A stretch of 64,000 nucleotides of DNA from Pseudisothecium myosuroides. Taxonomy: Eukaryota; Streptophyta; Bryopsida; Hypnales; Lembophyllaceae. Shown here piece after piece: positions 25,478-36,878 of this stretch; position 1 is the first letter of the stretch, and each line of letters opens with the position of its first letter. Position numbers and translations under genes: made by a program. The notes beneath the pieces were generated by a model. That model searched no databases and was not told where the DNA came from. It was given only the letters and a program-made list of their open reading frames with translations. The stretch spans positions 15,996,001 to 16,060,000 of the forward strand of contig OX637296.1 of the NCBI GenBank assembly GCA_951799445.1, given 5' to 3'.

Positions 25478-26438
25478 TTAACCCCTAAAGGACCGAATGA
25501 CCGTTGAACGTACGCAGGTGATCTCGGGTAGGTGCGTATGAAGTCATTTTTTAACGGATGTTCTTCAAATTTTGACACAATGTGGGTATTTTGATCACCT
25601 TTCCGGGAAAAAAAAATTGGACGAATCTGACAGGTAGATAAAAACTTATGGTGCCCGAAAAGGTCTCCTATGCTTGGGCAGTTTGGGCAGCTGTGGGCTG
25701 TGGGTTTCTGATGGAGTGGGCGGTGACCTTCGTGGCAGGGGGCGGGGAGCGTGGATGGGTGGATGGGGACTTGGGGAGCGGGAGGGGTTTGTTTGGGAGG
25801 GGGGGAGCTTGCTGGGAGCGGGGAGATGCCAATGAGGAGCGGGTGGGAGCTTGTGGGAGCTTGCTGGGGAGGGGAAATTAGTGGAATTATGAATTATGAT
25901 TTTTTTTTGCCATGGAAAAATTTGTGCATGTAGAAGATGGTGTCATGTATATTTTCACCATTTGGATTTTTAAAAAAAAAAAAATTTCTGTTCACAAAAA
26001 ATATTCAAAAATTGGCTAGTGTATTGCCAATTTTTTATACCTCTTTGAATTGCAGGGTGATTTAGAGAGAGAGTTAGAACTTGGATTTGCTTCCACAATT
26101 TTGCATGAATGTACCTAAGAGGACATACAATTGAATGATGAAGAGACTCAATCTTGTGTAGTGGAAAACATTTTCTCCAAGAGGGCCTGAAGTCTGCTGA
26201 CCCTGTCCAGCAGTGATGAAAGAAACTTTTTTTCAAACTTTGAATGTTATAATCTTTCAATCCGTGCGGTGAAATGGTCTGAAATTTTTTCCACACATTG
26301 ATAATATAGTTTACTATAGTTTTGTATGGATGAAGTTTAAAAAAAAAGTTTTCATTCTCATTTTTTATTAACATACCAAAAAAACGCAGTTTTTGACAAT
26401 GTCTTCCTATAAAAACCGCCCGGTCCTTTAGGGGTTAA
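25478..26438 (+). mobile_element. TTAA-bounded piggyBac-like MITE with a G-rich core (961 bp)
   Basis: Perfect 18-bp terminal inverted repeat TTAACCCCTAAAGGACCG / CGGTCCTTTAGGGGTTAA, with TTAA at both edges. The right half shares blocks such as TATAATCTTTCAATCC and TCTGAAATTTTTTCCACACA with the elements at 51973-52882 and 54208-54983. The core at about 25676-25876 is strikingly G-rich on the plus strand, unlike anything else nearby. The open frames across that core are composition artefacts and resemble no protein I know. Confidence 0.78.
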
Positions 26439-26775
26439 AGAAAATCTGGGCCCTCCGGAGGGACCTTTGGGGTACCCTGAAATTTGCTTTTTTTTGGCTG
26501 AAAAATTCATTTTTCCCCTATTCCCGCCCACCTGAAACTACAGTGGCAGTGGCACGGGAACCAAGTTTTATGAGTAAAAATTTAATAAAAAAAATTTAAT
26601 CTTAAAAAAATTAATTAAAAAAAAAAAAAAAATCGCAAAAACTGATTGTTTCAGCAAGCAGTCAGCCAAGCTGACTGCCCACTGCAGCAGTTAGTTGGAG
26701 TGATAAACCAAGCTTTTTAATAGTTTGGTTTGTCACTCCGGAGCAGCCTTCCGGAGGGCTAGAAATTCTTCTAAT
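26438..26775. mobile_element. MITE with CCTCCGGAGGG termini, copy 1
   Basis: The left end reads AGAAAATCTGGGCCCTCCGG then AGGG. The right end, reverse-complemented, is close to this: CATTAGAAGAATTTCTAGCC then CTCCGGAAGG. A/T-only runs fill the middle. The second copy is 61111-61494, whose ends are better preserved. It directly abuts the TTAA of the preceding element. Confidence 0.6.
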
Positions 26776-27679
26776 GTGCAATTTACGAGTTTTTCAAAAA
26801 AATTGAGTGGAATAGATTGAAACTATACTTGATAAGCTTTATTTCATTAGTTGGACTCAAATTCAAAAATTATTGTTTATATGGCTAAAATTCACATCAA
26901 GTGTAAATAGCAAGAAAAAATGGCCAAAAGACACTACAAAGATGGGGTCATTGTAAGAAATAGTGATACTATGTATTTGTCAGAGGGGGAGTGTCAAATC
27001 TTTCTTTTGCGATAACTTTTGAAGCATGACTTGTATGAATTTGATTTTTTTTATTAGAGATATATGTCTTGAGTGTAATTATATCTCATATTTTTCAGAA
27101 TTTAAAAAAAATTATGTTCACAAATCAATTAAATAAATATGTCACGTTTTGAGTTTTAGAGAGTCACTCAAATTTAATGATTTAGAGTTGAAATTTCTAT
27201 GGTCTATTCCCATAATAGGAACCCATATTTCTACCTAGGGAAATTTAAATATATTTTATTTTGTGTTGTCTACGTCCATGCAAAGAGGGTTCCCTTGCGC
27301 TTGCAGTTTTGAACATTGAAGATGGTTGCAAAATCATTTTTTGGTGAAATCTCTTCACCATAAAGTCTTACCAAATGGTCTATTTTTATTTTCTTTGAAA
27401 ATTATTTTTCCAATTTTTTACAAATTAAAACGTCAAAGTATGTATTTTCTTCAAAATTTCAGCTTACTCTTTTTTGTGAATAATTTTTGACCTACATTTT
27501 TTTAGGTTTGAAATTTTGGTAATATGATATTTTTAGTGTAATACTAATTATCCTTATTTTATTTTATTTTTAAAAATTCATATGCAAAAGCTCATGAGTA
27601 CTAGGAGTACTAGCCAAAAAACAGCCAAAGTGGAAGAAAAACGGACACTCTTTCTTGCAACAATCTTTTGGTCCATGAA

Positions 27680-29193
27680 TTAACCCTTGAAGGACACCAC
27701 AAACATTTATTATTTGAACGATGATAGGAAATCCTTCTATGTAAGACAAAAGTGTAGAAGTTCACTTCTTGAAATTTTGCATGCATGGAAAGAGGTCTTG
27801 CACAATAGTTTGACAGGTGATTGCATGAAACACTTATACTATTTTTTGTCATACGTTGCCTGTTCATTAGTTTTTTGGCCATAGCTTTTGCATTTTGACT
27901 CAAAATGACTCAAAATTCATAGACAAGGTACTTGTGACTATTTTACACCTTGTCTAATTTTTTGAATTTTATTAAAAATGTTTTACTATTTAATAATAGC
28001 TTCCAATTTTATGTCACACTTGCCAATTTGTTTGTTTTTTAACAAAGTAATACCCACAAAAACGAATTTGGAGCTGAAATATGAAAGAGATGGCTTTGTA
28101 GTATAGTTTTAGATAATCTTCAAAGGGTCTCTAAAAATAATTAATTATATATGTCATGTAGAAGTCCACAAACTGAGCTTCTTTCTACTTGCATTTCAAA
28201 ACATGTAAAAAATTATTTTGGTGTTTTTTTTGCTGAATGACCATTTCTATAGAATTGCTACAAATCGACAATTTTTTTTTTTTTAATTTAAAATTTTCCC
28301 TATTTTTTATTAATTAAAACATCAAAATATCTATTTTCTTAAGATTTGGCACTTTTCTAGTTCCCTACGTAGAAAATTTTTTAATGAATTTCTTTTTGTG
28401 GTTACCTTCACCTTAAAGGTGTATACATTGGCCATATTTTTTAATTTAAAAAAAAAATTGGTTTCCTAATTTTGAAGTATTCCAAAAAAAATCATGAGTA
28501 GTGTTGCAAAATGCAACAAATAATACAAGTGTTTCAAGCAATCACCCTAACCTCCAATGAGTGCCATTATGGATTTTTTAAGCAAATGATTCACAATGCA
28601 CCAAAAAAGATGAAATCTATGGTAATCAGCTCGTCTTTTAAAGATTAAGCATCTCCTTCTTTAGAAAAGTCAATAATTCCATAATAAAGAAATTTACAAT
28701 ATTGTTCACTTAAAATTTAAATGTACTCAAGCAACTTCCAAAAAATATTTGGGATGAAAAACAATTTTTTCTATCCTATAGCCTTACATGAAGTCATCCA
28801 AAGAACCAAAAAAAAATTGCAACATCCTTTAACCTTTAACTTTTAAACTACATCGCAGCCAATTTTTGATTGATGAATGACAAGAATCTTTCTATGTAGG
28901 ACAGAAGTGCATCTTTAGAATTTTATGCAAAAAGGGGAAATTTTGCATAGTAGTATCACCTCCAATTAGTACTTTTGTTTTTTTTAAAGTACGTGATTCA
29001 CACTATACCAAAAGGAATGATTCTTATGGTAACCAGCCTGACATTTGAAGGTTAAAGAATATGTCCAACTATGGCCAAGGAAGTCACCAAAATGTTCTGA
29101 TTATTTTACCAATAGGTACATTATTTGTTTCTACAGTGAACAATGAAGTCATCCATCAACCACGTTTTGTCCTCAATGTCCTTTAAGAGTTAA
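27680..29193. mobile_element. Cluster of nested or decayed TTAA-type MITEs
   Basis: Starts TTAACCCTTGAAGGACACC and ends GTCCTTTAAGAGTTAA. Internal ends such as CTTTTAAAGATTAA near 28650 and GACATTTGAAGGTTAA near 29055 suggest several elements inserted next to or into one another. Blocks GATGAATGACAAG and TATGTAGGACAGAAGT near 28875 match the element at 33728-33957. The individual boundaries are uncertain. Confidence 0.45.
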
Positions 29194-29984
29194 GTGCACC
29201 TCATGTTGTTTTCCACTCACAAGCATTCTCGCAAATAATGGGTCTACCCAAATTGACTATGGCTATTGCACAAATCGTACACAGACAAGTTGGTTACCAT
29301 GGGAATCATCCTTTTTGATAGTCTAAACCATCTACTTTAAAAAACCCAAAAGTACTCATTGAAGGTCAAACTACTGTGCAAGAGCTCCCCTTTTTTGCAC
29401 AAAATTCCAACGATGAACAGTAGCACTCACATGGAAGGATTCCTCTGTCAACCCGCATCGAACCACTCTCGTCCGCGGCGTTGTTCTGAGATTAATATTC
29501 GGACATTGAAGAAATCCGCCACTCGCACATGAGCATCCGCAATTTCGAGATCTTCAGATTCGCAAAATGACCAATTTGAGCTGGGCAGCATATTGGGCTC
29601 CAAAATTAGAACCACGAAGGTTCTCTGGGTGTTTCATATCGCTCGTTGTGTCGATGTGGTGGTAAAGATCCTGCTGCATGCTCCTGCTGCCACGTTCTGC
29701 AGTTTAATATCTCCTCACTGTGCATCTCTTGTGACCATGCGCAATATTTCTTTGGAGTTGTCTCCATTGAGGATCAGTCCTCTGATCTTCCCGACTCTTT
29801 CAATCCTCCCCAGGCTTCACAACATACTGACAGTGTCTTCTATTTGATGGTGTAATGCAACTGAAACGTGCACGATTCTGGACCTCAAGAATTATCTTTG
29901 CTCAAAGTAGTGCACCCCTTGCAGACACTTCAAATCAGGTTGCTCAAAACGCCTGCAGAACTCTCCAGTCCCGAATTCCTGACA

Positions 29985-32223
29985 ATGGAGGTGCGACCCA
30001 AGGATTTGGAGGCGTTCTACGTCTTTCAGGAGCTCAACTACATTTACGCTTACCCCAATTCGTTCAAAGCGGCTCTGGAACTCAAGATTCCTGACATTCT
30101 GGCTGCAGCAGGGCCGGGGGAGTCTCTCACCCCGCAACAGATCGCAGACCAGCTGCCTCGCAAGTCTCACGACGCTGCTCAGAAACTGGGACGCATTCTT
30201 CGCCTTCTCGCCCACAAGGGAATCTTCTCTGCATCAGACTCCGAGCCCACCAGGTAGGGATTCTTCACAATCGCCTAACCTCTAATTTTCATGTGTCATG
30301 TGAAGCTTTCTTTCCAAGAATCAACTGACTTTTCTACTTTACATTCAAACTTCGTTAATCTTGCCACCTAGCTGAGTTCTCAAGTTCCTCACTATGTTTG
30401 AATGTGTGACAATTGTGCAGGTTAAATATTAGAGAATGTCATGTTAGAGAAGATCACGATAAAGAATTGAGAGTACCAAGTTCCTGACATGTTCAGATTC
30501 TTGATTTCTTTCATTGGAGACTTGATTTTGACATGTGACAAGCAAGAACTGCAGGTATGGCCTCACAGAAGTCTCCAAGTACTTCGTCACAAACTCTGAA
30601 TTCGACTTAACCCAGTACGCCATGATTATGCAACACCAGGACACGCTCGCGCCAATGCGCTATCTCCGGGAAGCTGTGGAGGAGGATGCGAATGGGTTTG
30701 AGCTTGCGAACGGCAGTGATTTTTGGACATACGGGAGCTTGAATCCAGATTATTTTAAAGTGTTCAACGCGTCTATGCGGAGTCGGTCCAATCTGCTGAA
30801 TAGTGTGATTGCGAGGGGTTACGAGGGGTTCAAGAATGTGCATTGCTTGGTTGACGTTGGTGGCGGTGTGGGTGGCGCCTTGACCATGATCGTGGCTGAG
30901 TATCCTCACATCCGAGGACGAAACTTCGACTTGCCTCATGTTATTGCTACTGCTCCCTCAATAACTGGTGAGTGAGGTTTCTACTGTAATCAGATCCCCT
31001 CTTATGTTTTTTTGGAAGAGGGTCCCAACTTCTTCACTGTGACTTAGTTTGATTGTGAGCTTGTGTGCTTCAGTGATTGATAGTGAGGCAAGTGTGCAGG
31101 GTATTCTACAACGTCGTAGTACAGTAAAGAATTTTGAGTGGACTTCAAGATTAGGGTTCCCTGGTTTGTGATGACATTCGAAGCTTCGGACTTTGCACGA
31201 AAGTCCGCGAGGAGCCTTTCTTTTCTATTTTCCATTTTTCGTTGGCGTGACCCCGAGAATTTAGTTAAGGCTTCGAATTCTAGCTATTTTTGCATAGGAC
31301 TCTTGTTATTTCGGTAGCGACACAATAGTTTCTGTCGATTTACAACAGATTCTCTTGAGAATCTGGCTACATGGTCATGTGACGATGACTAACAGGAGCG
31401 GATCTGCAGGTGTTGAGCATGTTACAGGGAATTTCTTCGAATCTGTTCCATCAGGAGACGCCATTCTTTTGCAGGTGTGCAACTCTTCGCTCAAGTGCAA
31501 CTTCTGGACATAGAGATCAGTTCCCTTATCTTTTTGCATCTTCTTCATACAGATTATATACTTAGTTGTACCTGAAATGTATTGTTACCAGCACTTTGTT
31601 TTCAAAGTGTTGATGGTAATTTCCGCCTAATTGCAACCCTATTCACAAATTCCTGCACCAAGTATGCATGGAATGTATAGTCTTCATATTAAAATGTTAG
31701 CATAAGGTTAATTTTGGATAGACTTATAGTTTGCACTTTGAAAATGTGTCGCTTATTCATACAATGTCCAAAATGTAGATGCTAACTTGCATTGGAATCC
31801 TTGTACCATATCCTATAGAATATGAATGAATCATAATGATGCTTGTTTGGATGGTTTGAGGCGAACACACATACTGTAATTTACCAGTCATTCTAACTCA
31901 TGTGAATTGGACTTGGACAACAGCAAGTGCTGCACGACTGGGATGATGAGGAGTCCATCCAAATCCTGAAGAACTGTCACAAAGCACTTCCACAGAATGG
32001 CAAAGTACTCATCCGTGAACATGTGATTGATCCTTCCCAAAACTCAGCTACGAAAACTAGTGCAGCGTTAGGTTCAGACATCTTAATGCTGAGTATCTTT
32101 CAAGGAAAAGGAAGAGAAAGAACGACCACGGAGTGGAAGCGTATCCTGGAAGCTGCTGGCTTCTCTCAAATTTCTTTTCTCAGTCTTGAAGGCTTAGATC
32201 TCATTGAATCTGTCAAGACTTAG
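29985..32223 (+). CDS. Class II O-methyltransferase (COMT-like), 348 aa, 4 exons (OMT2)
   Basis: Exons 29985-30253, 30555-30967, 31410-31474, 31924-32223. Every exon has exactly the same length as in OMT1 (269, 413, 65, 300 nt), so the two genes are recent duplicates in the same orientation. The SAM loop is LVDVGGGVGG, the catalytic His253 sits in QVLHDWDDEES, and Glu281 (LIREHVI) and Glu314 (GRERT) are both present, so the active site looks canonical. Differences from OMT1 concentrate at about residues 112-125 and 145-175, the part expected to line the substrate pocket, while exon 1 is nearly identical. Introns are short (301, 442, 449 bp). I infer cytosolic methylation of a phenolic substrate, whose identity cannot be read. 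Confidence 0.93.
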
Positions 32224-33727
32224 ACTTGTTTGTGGATAGGGATGTATATTTGCGATAATGAGACATATGAATGACAGATATGTGAGTTGGAGGTAAGCTT
32301 TGGTGAAGTTCAAGAATGGGAGTTGAATATTGTACAGAGTATGTAAGAGTTATAGATGTCAAACCTCAACTGATTGTTTTCCCAAATTTGTGTCCTAATT
32401 TCAATGTTGAACCTCAATTGATTGCGTTTTCCAAATTCTTGTCCTATTGAACATTTTGAAATGATTATCTATTTACGATCTTGAAGCGTGACCAAAATTA
32501 GTTTTCTAGAAGACAAAGTATTTATGATTCCAAAATGATCATTTTGATTGATCATGTTGCAAGATTTATAATCTAATTGTAAAAAATCTTTAAATCACTG
32601 TATTGAGTGAAGAATAATGCATATACAATAAATTCCGAAAAAGAAATTATTTGGACAAATTGAAATCCTTGTCTATATAGTTCAAAACATTGAAGGTTAA
32701 CTTTGGGCTTCTTTGCCTTCAATAAAAGCGTTAACTTATTCTACCTCAATAGATGGTTGCTTTGTCAACTTGAATCCATGTTCTGCTCACTTTTACATTT
32801 GATTTGAGGTTGCAATAGGAAGCTTGAGCTATTTGTCTAGTTCATATCAACTCCAGGTAGGATTTTTCCTTGTCAAAGGCTTGAGTGTCATTCAAATGAT
32901 TTTAGTCTTCAACAAACTCAAACAATCATTTTCATACACTTCAAATAAGGTAAAGACCATGTTTGTATAAGTGACTACTTATACCTCTTTGTACCTATTA
33001 TGTACTAGTAGAGTACATTTAAAAATTTGAAATGTATTTTACAGGTAAATAGTGATAAAATAAAAGATGACTTTGAAATTGTGGCACAAAGGGGATCTCC
33101 TACCGTAATTGGGCACATTAGACCATAACATTAAAGAGATGTAAATGTGTAGTGCAGTAAATTTTATCTATGTATACATTTTTGTGTATGACTTAGTGAA
33201 AATTCATCACTTGGAACAATATACCTATAAATATTGGGAGAAGTTCATAACACTTAAATAGCACGCATAGAATTGCACTGCCCTTGTTATCTTTTGCATT
33301 GCTTCATTCTAATTTCTTTAACTTTTCACACTTCTTTTAGATATTAGGCATTCATAATGCTACAAAAGACAATTTCAAATCCTATTATGAATCCAATTTG
33401 TAGATATTCCAATCTATTTTAATTAAATATCACTATACAAAATAGTGAAATTAAGTTGCCCTACACTAATATCTTGACATTTGACACTATATAAATATTT
33501 TTCAGTTATTGTACAAGAATGCACTACTTTTGAATTAGGTATTATTGTAATTAGGACTCATAAACCTCCATGTGTACAAATGGAAATAATTTTAGAAAAA
33601 TTTGTTGACTTTGATGACTTGTAGAGTAACTTTCTTGATGTAAGGCAACCTAATTGTTAAGGCAACCTAATTTCACTATTTTGTGTAGTCCATATTTTAC
33701 ATACAACAATCCTCCATCATCATACCT
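32224..33727. other. AT-rich intergenic DNA downstream of OMT2
   Basis: No coding exon and no complete element recognised. Near 33440-33680 the sequence TTAAGTTGCCCTACACTAAT and a later reversed GGCAACCTAATTTCACTATT suggest an imperfect inverted pair bounding about 250 bp. Confidence 0.4.
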
Positions 33728-33957
33728 TTAACCCAGTAAGGACGCCGCGGACCATAAGTGTCCGATGAATGACAAGGGATTCTCCAATGTAGGACAGAAC
33801 TACAACTATTCATCCTTGGAGTGTTTTGTGGAAAGTGGAGAACATCTACAGTAGCTTGACTTCCAATGAGTACTTTTGGATTTTTTTATTCCAATGACTC
33901 TCACGGTTATACAATGCATGATTTCCAAGGTCACCCCCCGCGTCTTTACAGGGTTAA
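33728..33957. mobile_element. Short TTAA-bounded MITE (230 bp)
   Basis: The left end is TTAACCCAGTAAGGACGC. The right end GCGTCTTTACAGGGTTAA matches in inverted orientation with two mismatches. Both edges are TTAA. The body (GTGTCCGATGAATGACAAGG, TGTAGGACAGAA) is shared with sequence near 28875 and, more weakly, with the tandem array at 48716-49020. It ends 10 bp before the second copy of the gene-upstream repeat. Confidence 0.7.
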
Positions 33958-33966
33958 AATAAACTG

Positions 33967-34191
33967 TTTGTTTTGTTATGTTTGTTACATTGAGATCTCT
34001 GGAACCATGCATCTCCCAGTTGCATTCTTGGTACCGTCTGAAAGCCCAAGCGGGTGCACGGGCTTTGTTTCATAGTGTTTGCACGTATGGTGGAAAAGTT
34101 ACTAAATTTTGAAGTTTCTGTGAATTATTAAAAAATCAAAAAAATATTTTTACTTTTATTTGACTAAACTGTGGCAACAGCACAGGGCTTC
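33967..34191 (+). repeat. Gene-upstream dispersed repeat, copy 2 of 3
   Basis: Aligns with 4287-4510 and 39790-40015 over its whole length: TTTGTTTTGTTATGTTTGTT, TTGAGATCTCTGGAACCATG, TTCTTGGTACCGTCTGAAAG, GGGCTTTGTTTCATAGTGTT, TTTTGAAGTTTCTGTGAAT, CTGTGGCAACAGCACAGGGC. It lies about 865 bp upstream of the NDUFB3-like start codon, in the same orientation as that gene. Confidence 0.65.
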
Positions 34192-35055
34192 TACGTAAAG
34201 ATTGTGGATGAACGATGAGATTATGGATGAGTGTACCTGTTCATCAGAACTAAGAACTTCGTCGAGCGGATGATGTTCCTTCAGTCCTCCTTGTCCGAAC
34301 CCAAGATCAAAGATTCTAGGGTTTGGTGCGCATCCGAGGAGCCATTTGTTGTGATTTTCGATTTGTGGCATTGATCGCGAGGAAGGAGGGTTGTCACCGC
34401 TCTATCGAGGCGTTTCTTTTGAAATCTCACTCGTTCTTCTACCGTGGTGTCCACTCCGGTGAGTACTCGGTTTCGGTTTCGGTTTCGGTTTCGGTTTCGG
34501 TTCCGTGTTTGTTCAAGGAAGATGAAGGGAAATCGACCTTGATATTTTTCGCCTTCACTTTGAGACTCATCCATAGCCGCTTGGAGCATTATCTCTTAGT
34601 TCTGTAGAAAATTTAAACCTGTTTATGCAAAGGACTCGGGCGTCGGATTTTCGTTGCCATCCAGTCAGGGTCGGAATATGTAGGCACAAGCATTTAGTGT
34701 TCTTCTGGACTTAGGTCGCACCTAGTGCTCAATTTGTTCAGGAGTAGCGCATTTGCTGTTCAGCGTTATTAGACTGATCGAATTTTCTGATGTTCTTGTT
34801 GGCGTATGCTAGAGGATTCTAACACTCCAAAGATTGCATTATTTGGATATCAAAGTTCTTAAGTATCCAAATTTTACTGGAAGATATCCTAAATCTGACT
34901 TTAGACAACAGTTACATAACGAGCTGACCTTGTGATCTTTGGACAAGTCTCTAGCTTATGAACGATTGGCAGTGTTTGGTTTATCGTTGTGGTTGGGTGA
35001 CGAGGGATGTGGAATTGATGTGCTGAGTTTGCTTTGCATGAGAAGCAGTGAAGCT
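34192..35055 (+). promoter_or_regulatory. Promoter and 5' UTR of the NDUFB3-like gene
   Basis: A less AT-rich segment at about 34250-34470 probably contains the transcription start. CCACTCCG/GTGAGTAC at 34458/34459 is a good donor for a 5' UTR intron. The acceptor could be the AG just before TGAAGCTATGG at about 35050. The intron would open with a TTTCGG hexamer run. Confidence 0.45.
34467..34502 (+). repeat. Simple repeat (TTTCGG)n
   Basis: About six copies of TTTCGG with one late substitution, placed a few bases after a probable 5' UTR splice donor. It produces an artefactual Asn-Arg repeat frame on the other strand. Confidence 0.9.
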
Positions 35056-35274
35056 ATGGCGAACGAGGGTTTTAAATTGAGTAAAGAAAGCAGCAAGCCT
35101 GTCAGTACAGGGGCTTTCTTCAAGTCCCGAGATGATTACCGCAAGCATCCAACACTTAACGGTCATCTGAAGAGGGCCACTCCTGGCTTAGGCATCGCTT
35201 TGGGACTCTTTGGTGTTTACCTCATTGTGGATGGCATCTCATCAAAAGTTTCCGCTCCCAAGGACCACCATTGA
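35056..35274 (+). CDS. NDUFB3: Complex I NDUFB3/B12-like subunit, 72 aa
   Basis: A single coding exon. The motif FFKSRDDYRKHPTLNGHLKR followed by ATPGLGIALGLFGVYLIVDG matches the plant B12 subunit of mitochondrial NADH:ubiquinone oxidoreductase. That subunit is a small accessory protein of the inner-membrane arm with one transmembrane helix (here about residues 42-62). The length agrees with plant homologues of about 70-75 residues. I chose the ATG at 35056 because its product starts like the family. An in-frame ATG at 35038 would add six residues but probably lies inside the 5' UTR intron. The matrix/inner-membrane location is inferred from the family. No cleavable presequence is seen, as usual for this subunit. 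Confidence 0.87.
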   Translation: MANEGFKLSKESSKPVSTGAFFKSRDDYRKHPTLNGHLKRATPGLGIALGLFGVYLIVDGISSKVSAPKDHH

Positions 35275-35989
35275 GTTGGTTCGTTTTCAACGGTATGCAG
35301 CTGTGTATCAAATGAGGCTGTCAGTTAGGAATGTTCTTACTGTCTTTATAATAAGGATGATGCACGTTTTGGTTTGTACCTCATGAGTTCATGTTGTAAT
35401 GCAACACTCCTTCTGAGATGTCTGAAATTTTGTGGATCTAAATTGTTTCTCTCTGGCAGTTGGACATGTTGCAGGGAATGGTTTTGACAAATGTCCATGT
35501 AGTGAGACAATTTTTGTAATCTGAATGCTGCCATTTATCTTGAAGAAGTTGGTTTCTTATGAATGTCAGATTTGTGCGAATCTTTGGAGAGTCAAAGAAA
35601 CTTTTGCTCTCTGTTTAAGTAGCTCTGTCAGATTCAAAGCATCCCAGTTTTCAATAGTTGCATACCCTAACGGATTGAGTATCAGTGAGCTTTGTGACAC
35701 CAGCAGCTACTTTCTGTGACTTTTCTACAATTTTCTGGGTCCTCTATTTTTTGTGTTGCTTTCTAGCTGTATTCGTCCTTGCGCGCCATTATAGGGTTTT
35801 TGTTATTCGAAGTACATCATCGCAATGTGTTAAAATTGAGCTAGTAACTTAACTTTTTCGCATTCTGTCACACGACTTGTGATGATTGTTCTCTTCAAGC
35901 TTCAGCTTGCAAGCAGGCAAGGAATCCACATTAGGCATAAGCTCTTTGAAGGGACACAAGCTCTTGAAAATGTGCCTTCTCTTGCCAGC
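35275..35989. other. 3' flank of the NDUFB3-like gene
   Basis: T-rich sequence consistent with a 3' UTR and downstream DNA. No second coding exon or element is supported. Confidence 0.4.
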
Positions 35990-36878
35990 TTGTACAGTCG
36001 GGTACTGAAAGCTTACAAACTGCCTTTGTGAGCCATTGACTTTTTTTTGGTACAATGTGGATTATAATTGGTATTTTTGTGGTAAACATAATTTTCACTG
36101 CATCCTCACGCAATCCCAATCAAGCATACGAAATTTCAGTTTCAAAAAAGAAAAATTTCATTTTTTGTGAATTTTTGAAGTCAATTTTCTTTATTATACA
36201 TAATATTTTATTGAAAACAATTGGTGGTGAATTTTTTTAATTCAATTGCTTGGATACATAGGGAACATCCATATGCACATCTTTCATATTAAAAAACACC
36301 CCCTTAAGTAACAAAATTATAATCTATTAAGAATTCAATGTGTGGTGGCATATGCCCAAACTTTGTGAAATAGATATATAAACTTTAGATTTTAACTAGA
36401 TTTTAACAAAGTAACTGTACTATCATGTTGAAATATACAAAATTAGTTACAATGAGAGGGTTAAATGCCAAAATCTAGTTAAAATACAAAAATATCCATT
36501 TCTTCAAAGTTTGGTCATACGACACTTTTCATTGAACTCTTCATTGATCATATTTTTATTACTTAAGGGGGTGTTTTTTAATATGGAAGATGTGCATATG
36601 GATGTTTCCTACATATCCATGCAATCGAATTGAAAAGACTTGCCACCAATTGTTTTCAATAAAATATTATGTAAAACCACAAAAATGGACTTAAAAATTC
36701 ACCAAAAATGGAACTTTGCATTTTTGAAACTGAAATTTGGTATGCTTCATTGGAATTGGATAAGAATTGAGTGAAAATTATGCAAGACGCAAAAAGACTG
36801 TTTTATTCTATATTGTGTATAAATCTTTGAATAGATCAGAAATGCAATTTGTAAGCTTTCAGTACCCGACTGTACAAA
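35990..36878. mobile_element. Fold-back element with long inverted repeats (about 890 bp)
   Basis: The outer arms TTGTACAGTCGGGTACTGAA then AGCTTACAAA (left, near 35991) and TTTGTAAGCTTTCAGTACCC then GACTGTACAA (right, ending 36877) are exact inverted matches. Farther in, CATATGCACATCTTTCATAT then TAAAAAACACCCCCTTAAGT at about 36270-36310 is mirrored at about 36565-36605. The arms are over 300 bp with indels. Related single-arm copies occur at about 11790-12070 and 37020-37300. There are no coding frames, and no clear target duplication was found. Confidence 0.65.

Larger units (their letters stand above)
24342..29984. other. Spacer between the two O-methyltransferase genes
   Basis: No coding gene is recognised. 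It contains the duplicated CtpA 3' segment (24425-25090), the TTAA-bounded element 25478-26438, the CCTCCGGAGGG element 26438-26775 and a cluster of TTAA-type ends (27680-29193). These entries are given separately. The last 500 bp (about 29430-29984) is less AT-rich and is the likely OMT2 promoter and leader. Confidence 0.55.

Noticed and set aside
25648..25933. Gly/Trp-rich open frames over the G-rich tract
   Set aside because: Two overlapping frames stay open only because of G-rich composition, they lie inside a MITE, and they resemble no protein.
34467..34502. Interstitial telomere repeat
   Set aside because: The unit is TTTCGG, not the plant telomere TTTAGGG, and it is too short.
34281..34589. 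Asn-Arg repeat protein on the minus strand
   Set aside because: It is the antisense of the TTTCGG simple repeat in the NDUFB3-like 5' region, with no other coding signature.
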